5,964 nt of DNA. Source: Deltaproteobacteria bacterium. Lineage in GTDB: Bacteria > Desulfobacterota > Desulfuromonadia > Geobacterales > Geobacteraceae. This document shows, one piece after another, positions 1-4,674 of this stretch. Each line of letters opens with the position of its first letter. Within the stretch, counting starts at the first letter, position 1. The DNA is taken from assembly GCA_021810985.1 (NCBI GenBank), contig JAJZQA010000170.1, forward strand, positions 1-5,964. The letters run 5' to 3'. Made by a program: the position numbers and the translations under genes. The notes under the pieces are model-generated. The model was not told where the DNA came from. It did not search any database and saw only the letters and a program-made list of their open reading frames with translations.

Positions 1-109
1 ATTCTCTTACCGGACACTACTGGATTTGAGTTAAAGAATTCTGCAGGGGCGCTGCTAGTTGTGCCCTTTTGGGCGGGAAGAGTACTTAATAAAAACATAT
101 GGAGTACAT

Positions 110-619
110 ATGAATACAGCTAAGGTTCTGATAGTCATGGGAAGCGACTCGGACCTTCCGGTCATGGAAGAAGCCGCGAAGATTCTGCGGCAGTTCGGTG
201 TTCCTTTTGAAATGAGGATCTCCTCGGCTCACCGCTGTCCCGACACCACGGCACAGCTCTCCGCTACAGCCGAGAGTCGCGGGATGAAGGTTATCATCGC
301 CGGTGCCGGCATGGCAGCCCATCTTGCAGGGGTAATGGCCGCGGGAACGATTCTCCCGGTCATCGGCGTGCCCATCGGTGGAGGGGGGCTTAACGGCGTT
401 GACGCCCTCCACTCAACCGTCCAGATGCCCGGCGGCATTCCGGTCGCCACCGTTGCCATCGGCAAGGCAGGCGCCAAGAACGCCGGTATCTTGGCGGTCC
501 AAATGTTGGCCCTTTCCGAACCAGCTCTTGCGCTGCAATTGAAAGAATTTAAGGAAAGCATGGCCCGGGAGGTTGCCGCAAAGGACCGGGAACTGCAGGA
601 AAAACTCGCCAATCACTGA
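110..619 (+). CDS. purE: N5-carboxyaminoimidazole ribonucleotide mutase (class I PurE)
   Basis: PurE interconverts N5-CAIR and CAIR in de novo purine synthesis in the cytoplasm. The 169-residue product has the normal length for a bacterial PurE. Visible motifs are GSDSD (residues 11-15), SSAHR (38-42), GAG..AAHLAG (65-74) and VQMPGGIPVATVAIGKAGAKN (from 104). S12, D15 and H41 correspond by spacing to the phosphate/substrate-binding and catalytic residues of E. coli PurE (S16, D19, H45; from memory). The arginine after that histidine points to class I rather than class II. An upstream in-frame TTG at 59 would add 17 residues with no family resemblance. The ATG at 110 has GGAG at 101-104 with a 5-base spacer and is preferred. 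Oddities: M68 stands where class I enzymes usually have glycine, and a run of four glycines (90-93) replaces the usual QSxA-like loop. No purK is visible. purD or another pur gene may lie upstream of the window. Confidence 0.95.
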   Translation: MNTAKVLIVMGSDSDLPVMEEAAKILRQFGVPFEMRISSAHRCPDTTAQLSATAESRGMKVIIAGAGMAAHLAGVMAAGTILPVIGVPIGGGGLNGVDALHSTVQMPGGIPVATVAIGKAGAKNAGILAVQMLALSEPALALQLKEFKESMAREVAAKDRELQEKLANH

Positions 620-636
620 GGGGCGAAAGCCCCTCA
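617..636 (+). terminator. Perfect stem-loop covering the purE stop codon
   Basis: TGAGGGGC (617-624) pairs without mismatch with GCCCCTCA (629-636) around a GAAA loop of the GNRA type. The first three bases of the stem are the purE TGA stop codon. No T-run follows, since the next bases are CCCAACTC. It is therefore not a classical intrinsic terminator by sequence. It could stabilise the 3' end, pause polymerase, or act with Rho. The hairpin itself is certain; its role is inferred. Confidence 0.5.
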
Positions 637-751
637 CCCAACTCTCCGAATCACCCCGCCCGCTCCACACCAACCAAATTCACGAGAGAAATCCGCCGTT
701 CGCTGCCAGCCCGCGGACGGTTCCCCTGCCTGGCCAATTTTTGATGTATGC

Positions 752-771
752 AAAAGGCCGAATCCTTTTTT
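752..771 (+). terminator. Weak terminator-like hairpin before the small-RNA promoter
   Basis: AAAAGG (752-757) can pair with CCTTTT (764-769) around a six-base loop, and the T-run continues to 771. The stem has only two G-C pairs, so it is weak. It sits directly before the -35 box at 773, where a terminator separating purE transcription from the next unit would be expected. A second hairpin at 696-703/713-720 (eight pairs, one of them G-U) lies upstream without a T-run. The remainder of 637-751 is C-rich and shows nothing else I can support. Confidence 0.3.
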
Positions 772-772
772 C

Positions 773-801
773 TTGACATGCGCTGTTTAATTTATTATAT
801 A
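773..801 (+). promoter_or_regulatory. Sigma-70-type promoter for the candidate small RNA
   Basis: A perfect -35 hexamer, TTGACA (773-778), is followed after 17 bases by TATATA (796-801). TATAAC at 798-803 is a closer -10 match but leaves a 19-base spacer. The region 787-802 is strongly AT-rich compared with its surroundings. Transcription should begin near 808-810. Nothing downstream on this strand is a protein gene before the terminator at 925-953, so the promoter appears to serve a short RNA. Confidence 0.75.
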
Positions 802-807
802 ACGTCC

Positions 808-953
808 AGTTCTTGATTTTTTCCTCCCATACATTTTTCCGAAAAGAAGCTGCCCCTTCTTTCCCCAAAGAATTTCTGCCGGGAAACGCCTCCATTCGAA
901 TCTGTAACCAGCGTTTCCATCCTTGCGGGCGTTAGTAGCGCCCGCGTTTTTTT
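808..953 (+). ncRNA. Candidate small non-coding RNA, about 146 nt
   Basis: This is the span between a good promoter (773-801) and a strong intrinsic terminator (925-953). It has no start codon with a ribosome binding site and no convincing reading frame. The predicted fold has three hairpins. The first is 843-849 with 856-862 (seven pairs, loop CTGCCC). The second is GGAAACGC at 882-889 with GCGTTTCC at 911-918 (eight perfect pairs, 21-base loop containing the palindrome ATTCGAAT at 894-901). The third is the terminator. The 5' segment of about 35 bases is unpaired, U/C-rich and carries CCTCCC at 823-828, the complement of a Shine-Dalgarno sequence. C-rich stretches recur at 853-856 and 863-866. 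This layout resembles trans-acting sRNAs that block ribosome binding sites, but that role is inference. I do not recognise an Rfam family. It lacks the long closing stem of 6S RNA and the conserved SRP RNA loop. The neighbouring minus-strand gene converges on it, so it is not a leader of a downstream gene. Confidence 0.6.
925..953 (+). terminator. Strong intrinsic terminator of the small RNA
   Basis: GCGGGCG (925-931) pairs perfectly with CGCCCGC (939-945) around a seven-base loop, followed by G and seven T residues (947-953). This is a textbook Rho-independent terminator on the plus strand. On the minus strand the stem is not followed by a T-run, so it is not an obvious terminator for the gene ending at 1060. 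Confidence 0.88.
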
Positions 954-1059
954 GTCCGAACGCGAAAAAACAATTCGTCTGTTGCAAAATTTACCGGCAG
1001 ACGCTATCCAAACGATCTAGAGTCCTCTTCATCCGGCAACAGTCCGACGTCACGGACAA

Positions 1060-1860
1060 CTAACGCCGGCCCTTCCTCCTCTGCAACTCTTCCGCCACAC
1101 AGGCCTTCTGAGCAGCTGAAACGCGACTCGAAACGTAAATATTTTTCACCTCCGCAAGAGACAGACCCGGAAGGAGTGCCGTAAACCAGATCAGCGGCGT
1201 TTTACTGTTTTTCAGAATTGCCAGCTTCAGATCATGACGGAATTTCCAGCGGGGATGGCGCGCCACCAGCGAAATAGTTTCCGCTGTGGCGCCCGGGCCA
1301 GTGAGAAAGCGGAGGATCGCAGCCTGTTTGAGACGCGGATTGTCGAGACAGGCTGCCATCAGGTGTGGCTGTCCTTCGTGCAGCAGAGCCTCCACCACCT
1401 CGGAGGGTGCCCGTCGAGCAAGGGTTACCTTGCTGCCGAGCGGAGTTTCGGCGAGGCGTTTGATCAGGGCACGCTCCGCGGCCAGCCGCCGGTCCGGTGC
1501 TATGCCGGGCAAAAAACAGACAGTCACCAGTTCAAACAGATAGAGATGGGGAATCAGGGTCAGAACAATGTGGTCCGGTGTGGCATGGTGGTGTACCAGA
1601 GCGACTTTCAGCCGATGGCTGGCCTCCGTCAGCGGCAGCCGGTACATTGCCGTGAGCAGATCATCGCTCAGGTCCCGTCTTTTCAGAATGAGGAGCAGGC
1701 ACTGTTCGTCAAGTTCGGGATTTTTCAGTACAGCCTTGAGCACTTCCCGTGACGGGTCATCCAGCAACGGCAACAGATCTTCCCGGCCGGCCGTAAGCGC
1801 ACGATACAGACGCCGGGGAAGATCAGTGTTCTGGTCCTCTGTCAGGTTAGAAGAAAGCAT
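1060..1860 (-). CDS. Helical-repeat (LRV/HEAT-like) protein of unknown function
   Basis: The 266-residue protein is predicted to be soluble and nearly all helical, with no signal peptide or membrane segment. Repeat-like units of the form 'two hydrophobic helices joined by x-N-P or a similar turn' are visible around residues 38-60 (LKNPELDE), 83-101 (VHHHATPD), 165-187 (LDNPRLKQ) and 209-230 (LKNSKTPL). Equivalent positions N47, H91, N174 and N218 are spaced 44, 83 and 44, suggesting about 43-residue periodicity with one degenerate unit in the middle. This resembles leucine-rich-repeat-variant or HEAT-type superhelices, which usually bind proteins. I recall similar hypothetical proteins in Geobacter-type genomes, but I know no function. 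The ATG at 1860 is preceded by AGGAAGGG, which is rather far away (AGGA about 14 bases upstream). No better start exists near the N-terminus. The gene is divergent from the rhomboid gene across 109 bases. A small hairpin (1042-1046/1053-1057) follows its TAG stop. Confidence 0.8.
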   Translation of the reverse strand: MLSSNLTEDQNTDLPRRLYRALTAGREDLLPLLDDPSREVLKAVLKNPELDEQCLLLILKRRDLSDDLLTAMYRLPLTEASHRLKVALVHHHATPDHIVLTLIPHLYLFELVTVCFLPGIAPDRRLAAERALIKRLAETPLGSKVTLARRAPSEVVEALLHEGQPHLMAACLDNPRLKQAAILRFLTGPGATAETISLVARHPRWKFRHDLKLAILKNSKTPLIWFTALLPGLSLAEVKNIYVSSRVSAAQKACVAEELQRRKGRR

Positions 1861-1934
1861 GGTCCGGCCACCCTTCCTTTTTGAGAACTCTTGCCATGCC
1901 GAGCGGTTCTCTGACCGAAAATACGCAATCCGTC

Positions 1935-1963
1935 TCGACAGGTTTCAATTCATCTCCTATACT
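1935..1963 (+). promoter_or_regulatory. Promoter of the rhomboid gene, placing +1 at the ATG
   Basis: TCGACA (1935-1940) and TATACT (1958-1963) each match the sigma-70 consensus at five of six bases and are separated by exactly 17 bases. The start point expected about seven bases after the -10 falls at 1969-1970, which is the first base of the rhomboid start codon. It lies inside the 109-base divergent spacer shared with the minus-strand repeat-protein gene. Confidence 0.6.
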
Positions 1964-1969
1964 ACTGGC

Positions 1970-2695
1970 ATGATTCCGATCAAGGATTACAATCCGACCA
2001 GGAACTTTCCGATTATCACGGTCTGCCTGATCGCCGCCAACGTTCTGCTCTTCATCCAGGACCGGCTCAGCGGCCACTACGAAAAGGTGCTGGTGGAAAC
2101 GGCTCGCGGAGCCGTGCAGGTCAATCATTTCGTCGGCGGGCTCGTCGCCAAATATGCCCTGATCCCGGCCAAACTGATCTCCGAACCGTGGCACGCCTGG
2201 GACCAGGTCTTCACTTCCATGTTTCTGCACGGCAACTGGCTCCACATCGGCTCAAACATGCTCTTTCTCTGGATATTCGGTAATAATATTGAAGACGTCC
2301 TCGGCAAATTCCGCTTCGTCATCTTCTATTTTGCCTGTGGCATGGCCGGTGCGGCAGGGCAGGTGCTCAGCTCACCCCAGTCGAGCATCCCGATGATCGG
2401 CGCCAGCGGCGCTGTGGCCGGGGTGATGGGCGCCTACCTGATTCTCTACCCGCATGCCCGGATTCTTACCCTGCTGCCAATCTTTTTCTTTTTCACCTTT
2501 ATCGAGGTGCCAGCTTTTCTGATCATCGGCTACTGGGTCCTGCTCCAATTCATCAGCGCCACCTGGATCAACAGCGGCGAACAGGTCCAGGGCGGCATTG
2601 CCTACTTCGCCCATCTCGGCGGCTTTTTTGGCGGAATCGGCCTGCTGCTCCTGCTCGGCGGCTGGCCTACGGCGAAACGCCGGAACCGGTTTTGA
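1970..2695 (+). CDS. Rhomboid family intramembrane serine protease
   Basis: Rhomboids cleave transmembrane segments of substrate proteins within the inner membrane. The 241-residue product has the catalytic serine in GASG (S146) and the catalytic histidine in FAHLGG (H215). The L1-loop/second-helix motif HGNWLHIGSNMLFLW (residues 87-101) includes H92 and N96, which help form the oxyanion site in GlpG-type enzymes. About six hydrophobic segments are visible, starting at FPIITVCLIAANVLLF (13-28) and ending at the GxxGG helix around 217-231. A basic tail (KRRNR) closes the protein. The N-terminus MIPIKDYNPT matches the usual start of this subfamily, so the ATG at 1970 is favoured although the open frame runs back to 1568. 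No Shine-Dalgarno precedes it, and the promoter implies a leaderless transcript. The substrate is unknown. The gene converges on the thioesterase gene with only seven bases between the two stops. Confidence 0.93.
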   Translation: MIPIKDYNPTRNFPIITVCLIAANVLLFIQDRLSGHYEKVLVETARGAVQVNHFVGGLVAKYALIPAKLISEPWHAWDQVFTSMFLHGNWLHIGSNMLFLWIFGNNIEDVLGKFRFVIFYFACGMAGAAGQVLSSPQSSIPMIGASGAVAGVMGAYLILYPHARILTLLPIFFFFTFIEVPAFLIIGYWVLLQFISATWINSGEQVQGGIAYFAHLGGFFGGIGLLLLLGGWPTAKRRNRF

Positions 2696-2700
2696 TAATT
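2670..2700 (+). terminator. Possible terminator within the rhomboid 3' end
   Basis: CGGCG (2670-2674) pairs with CGCCG (2678-2682) around an AAA loop, followed after a short gap by TTTT (2690-2693) and ATAATTTT. The hairpin is real but short, and the T-run is not immediately adjacent. It would end rhomboid transcription just before the convergent thioesterase gene. No equivalent T-run is seen on the minus strand. Confidence 0.3.
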
Positions 2701-2702
2701 TT

Positions 2703-3131
2703 CTATTTTTCCTTCTTCAGGACCGCGTTTGTCATACGCGACACACAGACCAGGTTTCCGTTCTCATCATGAATCTGCATTTCCCAGACCTGGGTCGATT
2801 TGCCGATATGAAGGGGGCGGGCGGTGCCGATGACCGACCCGCTGGCCACCGATCGGACATGATTGGCGTTGATCTCCAGCCCCACGGCATAAAATTCATC
2901 GCGATTGATGGCCAGATTTGAAGCAGCGCTGCCGAGCGTTTCCGCCAGCACGACCGAGGCGCCGCCATGGAGGATCCCCATGGGCTGCCGGGTCCGCTGA
3001 TCCACCGGCATGCGCGCCCGCAGAAAATCGTCACCAATTTCAACAAACTCAATTCCCACATGGCTGATGAGGGTATCCGCCATAATCTGATTCAATTCCT
3101 CCAGGGTATACTCACGAAACCAGAGTGCCAT
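2703..3131 (-). CDS. Hotdog-fold acyl-CoA thioesterase, YdiI/MenI-EntH type
   Basis: The enzyme hydrolyses an acyl- or aroyl-CoA thioester in the cytoplasm. The 142-residue length and sequence follow E. coli YdiI (MenI, 1,4-dihydroxy-2-naphthoyl-CoA hydrolase of menaquinone synthesis) along most of their length as I remember it. Shared blocks are IGDDFLRARMPVDQRTRQP (32-50), LHGGASVVLAE (54-64), VGLEINANHVRS (83-94) and the C-terminal SRMTNAVL (131-138). E64 corresponds to the catalytic glutamate and H55, Q49 and H91 to neighbouring active-site residues. The ATG at 3131 has an excellent Shine-Dalgarno, AAGGAG (3137-3142 on the minus strand), five bases away. No men genes are nearby. A menaquinone role fits an anaerobic deltaproteobacterium but is not proven, and a general housekeeping thioesterase such as EntH is equally possible. 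For that reason I give no gene symbol. Confidence 0.9.
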   Translation of the reverse strand: MALWFREYTLEELNQIMADTLISHVGIEFVEIGDDFLRARMPVDQRTRQPMGILHGGASVVLAETLGSAASNLAINRDEFYAVGLEINANHVRSVASGSVIGTARPLHIGKSTQVWEMQIHDENGNLVCVSRMTNAVLKKEK

Positions 3132-3142
3132 TGTGTCTCCTT

Positions 3143-3505
3143 ACGGGTATCAGCGAATTGTGGCCGGGATACGCTCACTGACGAGTGCAATCTCGTCTGC
3201 TGTAAAAACGTTCGGCCCTTGCGATCTAGTTTACATCCGGAAACTCCGGGAAGATATCAAGAGGGACGGAGCGGGGCTTTCACGGAGCCTCTCGTGCGGA
3301 CCGGCTGCAGGATCGAGGGAACACGCCTGTCTCCAAGGTAATGCCTCGTCTGTCGGTGTCGCCCGGCGTCCGATTGCGAGGGGCTTCGGGGAAGTTCCGG
3401 TTCGGCCCCAGCCGGCACTTTCCGGATGGACACGATCTAACCATTACATACCTTCCCCGCAAAAAAAGATCAACGGTGAACTTCACCACTCTTCCGGAAG
3501 AGATT
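3143..3505. other. Intergenic stretch with no supported gene
   Basis: These 363 bases lie upstream of both the thioesterase gene (minus strand) and the decarboxylase gene (plus strand). Open frames on both strands have no ribosome binding sites and no recognisable family features. Structures seen are GACGAG (3180-3185) pairing with CTCGTC (3192-3197), GGGGC near 3379 facing GCCCC near 3407, and the perfect palindrome at 3489-3502. The thioesterase promoter should lie in the first 100 bases, but I see no convincing -35/-10 pair. It may hold a decayed gene, which cannot be shown from the sequence alone. Confidence 0.5.
3489..3502. repeat. 14-bp perfect palindrome beside the MITE-like element
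   Basis: CTCTTCCGGAAGAG reads identically on both strands and ends three bases before the left terminal repeat at 3506. It could be a dimeric regulator site or a preferred insertion target of the element. It could also be chance, as nothing else supports a function. Confidence 0.45.
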
Positions 3506-3669
3506 AGGAGCCTGTCGAACTTAGGGTAAATCTGCTGCAAATCCGTCTGGACGGTCCATATTTCGCCGCTTTTTGGGGCAATAGAACAACTATTACCCTG
3601 CAAAATCGACAAAACCTGTCCTCGCCCAGCCGAATTTTCGCTTCGATTTCCTAAGTCCGACAGGCTCCT
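3506..3669. mobile_element. MITE-like palindromic element, 164 bp
   Basis: AGGAGCCTGTCGAACTTAGG (3506-3525) recurs in inverted orientation at 3650-3669 with a single mismatch (A against G at the 13th base). The interior also folds back on itself. GGGGCAATAG and CTATTACCCT form a G-U-tolerant stem around a five-base loop (AACAA) near the centre (about 3576-3600). Blocks such as AAATCCGTCTGGACG on the left resemble the reverse complement of the right arm. The whole element is thus a long imperfect hairpin of two arms of about 79 bases. It is too short for a transposase and contains no reading frame, so movement would need a transposase elsewhere. No clear target duplication flanks it (GAGATT on the left, GAAAG on the right). 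That fits an old insertion or a shifted boundary. It lies about 115 bases upstream of the decarboxylase start. Confidence 0.8.
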
Positions 3670-3719
3670 GAAAGAAAAGTCCTTTCTCCTGGTGAAAAGA
3701 TATTCATTTCGCCGCCGAT

Positions 3720-3728
3720 TGTGATAAT
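3720..3728 (+). promoter_or_regulatory. Possible extended -10 promoter before the decarboxylase
   Basis: TGTGATAAT fits an extended -10 (TGn followed by GATAAT). It would start transcription near 3735, about 50 bases before the ATG at 3784. No good -35 is visible at the right distance upstream, so the call rests on one element. Confidence 0.3.
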
Positions 3729-3783
3729 AAGGAGAAAGTTCTTCACCCCATATGTGACCGCTCTCGCACAGAAAGGAAGTCGC

Positions 3784-4566
3784 ATGAAAACCAGCCGCCT
3801 GATCTCTCTCGCAGCACTCCTCTCCCTGCTCCTCCTGCCCGGATGCAGCCATTGTAACCGGAAAGGCGACAGTCTCTACCAGGCATCAACCATCGATGCA
3901 CTGCTCGTCGGCATCTACGATGGCAGTACGAGCTTTACCGATCTGCGAAGAAACGGCGATTTCGGCCTCGGCACCTTCGATGCGCTGGATGGGGAAATGA
4001 TCGGCCTTGACGGCGCCTTCTACCAGGCCAAGGCTGATGGAACGGTTCTCCCGGTTGCGGACACGGCGAGGACGCCCTTTGCCGTGGTAAAATTCTTCGC
4101 CCCGGAGACCACGCTGTCCCTTGCCGCCACACCTGACCTCGGCAGCCTGATGCAACAACTGGATGCGCTGCTGCCGACGCCCAATTATTTTTATGCCCTC
4201 AAAATCGAGGGGACCTTTCCCGTCATCAAGATCCGCAGTGTTCCCGCGCAACAAAAACCGTACCCGGGCCTGGCGGAGGCCGCCAGCCGGCAAACAGTCT
4301 TCCAGTTCCAGGCAATTCCCGGAACAATCGTCGGTTTCAGAACCCCTGATTTCGCCAAGGGGATCAACCTCCCCGGCTACCATTTCCACTTTATTTCCAC
4401 CGACCGGAATATCGGTGGCCACCTCCTTGACTGCCGGATTGATACCGCACGCCTCTCCCTCGACAAGGCTGTCGAGCTGCATCTGGCACTTCCGGAAAAT
4501 TCGGAATTTTCCCGGGGGAAGCTGGGACGGGATCACGGACGGGACCTGGAAAAGGCCGAGCGGTAA
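3784..4566 (+). CDS. Alpha-acetolactate decarboxylase with lipoprotein signal
   Basis: The enzyme (AlsD/BudA family) converts 2-acetolactate to (R)-acetoin, the branch leading to acetoin and 2,3-butanediol. The 260-residue product carries the family hallmarks: STIDALLVGIYDG (35-47), GDFGLGTFDALDGEM (58-72), TPFAVVKFF (97-105), KIRSVP (149-154), KPYPGLAEA (158-166), GTIVGFRTPDF (180-190) and GYHFHFISTDRNIGGH (198-213). E71, R151, H200, H202, H213 and E259 keep the spacing of the metal and active-site residues described for the Brevibacillus enzyme (E65, R145, H194, H196, H207, E253; from memory). All key residues appear present. The N-terminus is a lipoprotein signal peptide: KTSR, a leucine-rich helix (6-18) and the lipobox LLPGC with C21 as the lipidated cysteine. 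The ATG at 3784 is preceded by AAGGAAG (3773-3779). A GTG at 3754 in the same frame lacks a well-placed ribosome binding site. No acetolactate synthase gene is adjacent. A membrane-anchored, extracytoplasmic location is inferred. Confidence 0.93.
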   Translation: MKTSRLISLAALLSLLLLPGCSHCNRKGDSLYQASTIDALLVGIYDGSTSFTDLRRNGDFGLGTFDALDGEMIGLDGAFYQAKADGTVLPVADTARTPFAVVKFFAPETTLSLAATPDLGSLMQQLDALLPTPNYFYALKIEGTFPVIKIRSVPAQQKPYPGLAEAASRQTVFQFQAIPGTIVGFRTPDFAKGINLPGYHFHFISTDRNIGGHLLDCRIDTARLSLDKAVELHLALPENSEFSRGKLGRDHGRDLEKAER

Positions 4567-4655
4567 AGCACGCGTGAGTGACGGTTACCCGGAAGCGTTG
4601 GCTGTCGCCTGCCGGAACCGGGGACAGTTTCTGCGGCACATCAAGTAAAAACGTG

Positions 4656-4662
4656 AAAGGAG
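4656..4662 (+). promoter_or_regulatory. Ribosome binding site of the permease gene
   Basis: AAAGGAG stands 12 bases before the ATG at 4675. The spacing is long, but no other in-frame start lies between the previous stop codon and 4675, so the site supports that start. The rest of the 108-base gap after the decarboxylase shows no convincing terminator or promoter. Co-transcription of the two genes is possible. Confidence 0.55.
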
Positions 4663-4674
4663 CCTCTAAGCAAG

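Noticed and set aside
1..58. 3' end of an upstream pur gene such as purD
   Set aside because: All three frames are too short to recognise (one stops at 27-29, one at 32-34, one runs into purE), so no gene can be supported.
808..953. 6S RNA, because I recall 6S genes lying near purE/purK in some bacteria
   Set aside because: The span is too short, the 5' and 3' parts do not form a long closing stem, and there is no large central bubble. The three separate hairpins suit a different kind of small RNA.
882..953. Riboswitch (the ATTCGAAT-containing hairpin followed by a terminator)
   Set aside because: No protein gene follows on the plus strand before the convergent gene, and I recognise no aptamer core such as the GEMM, SAM or purine type.
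680..987. Small minus-strand ORFs of 71 and 66 codons across the small-RNA region
   Set aside because: They lack ribosome binding sites, have low-complexity composition without family features, and run antisense through the promoter and terminator.
1568..1969. N-terminal extension of the rhomboid by 134 residues
   Set aside because: This stretch is the antisense of the divergent repeat-protein gene, is rich in serine and arginine as shadow frames are, and the family N-terminus begins at 1970.
1861..1969. Promoter for the minus-strand repeat-protein gene (TTGAAA near 1943-1948)
   Set aside because: The matching -10 candidates are poor (GTATTT or TATTTT with 18-19 base spacing), so it is not called.
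3133..3507. 124-codon plus-strand ORFs upstream of the mobile element
   Set aside because: The starts have no ribosome binding site, the protein resembles nothing I know, and one frame runs into the terminal repeat. They are treated as chance frames.
3752..3757. ATG-TGA start-stop pair in the decarboxylase leader, as a minimal regulatory ORF
   Set aside because: The nearest GGAG (3731-3734) is 17 bases away, too far for efficient initiation, and nothing else supports it.
3280..3852. 190-codon minus-strand ORF
   Set aside because: It spans the MITE-like element and the signal-peptide region of the decarboxylase on the opposite strand, and has no ribosome binding site or recognisable motif.
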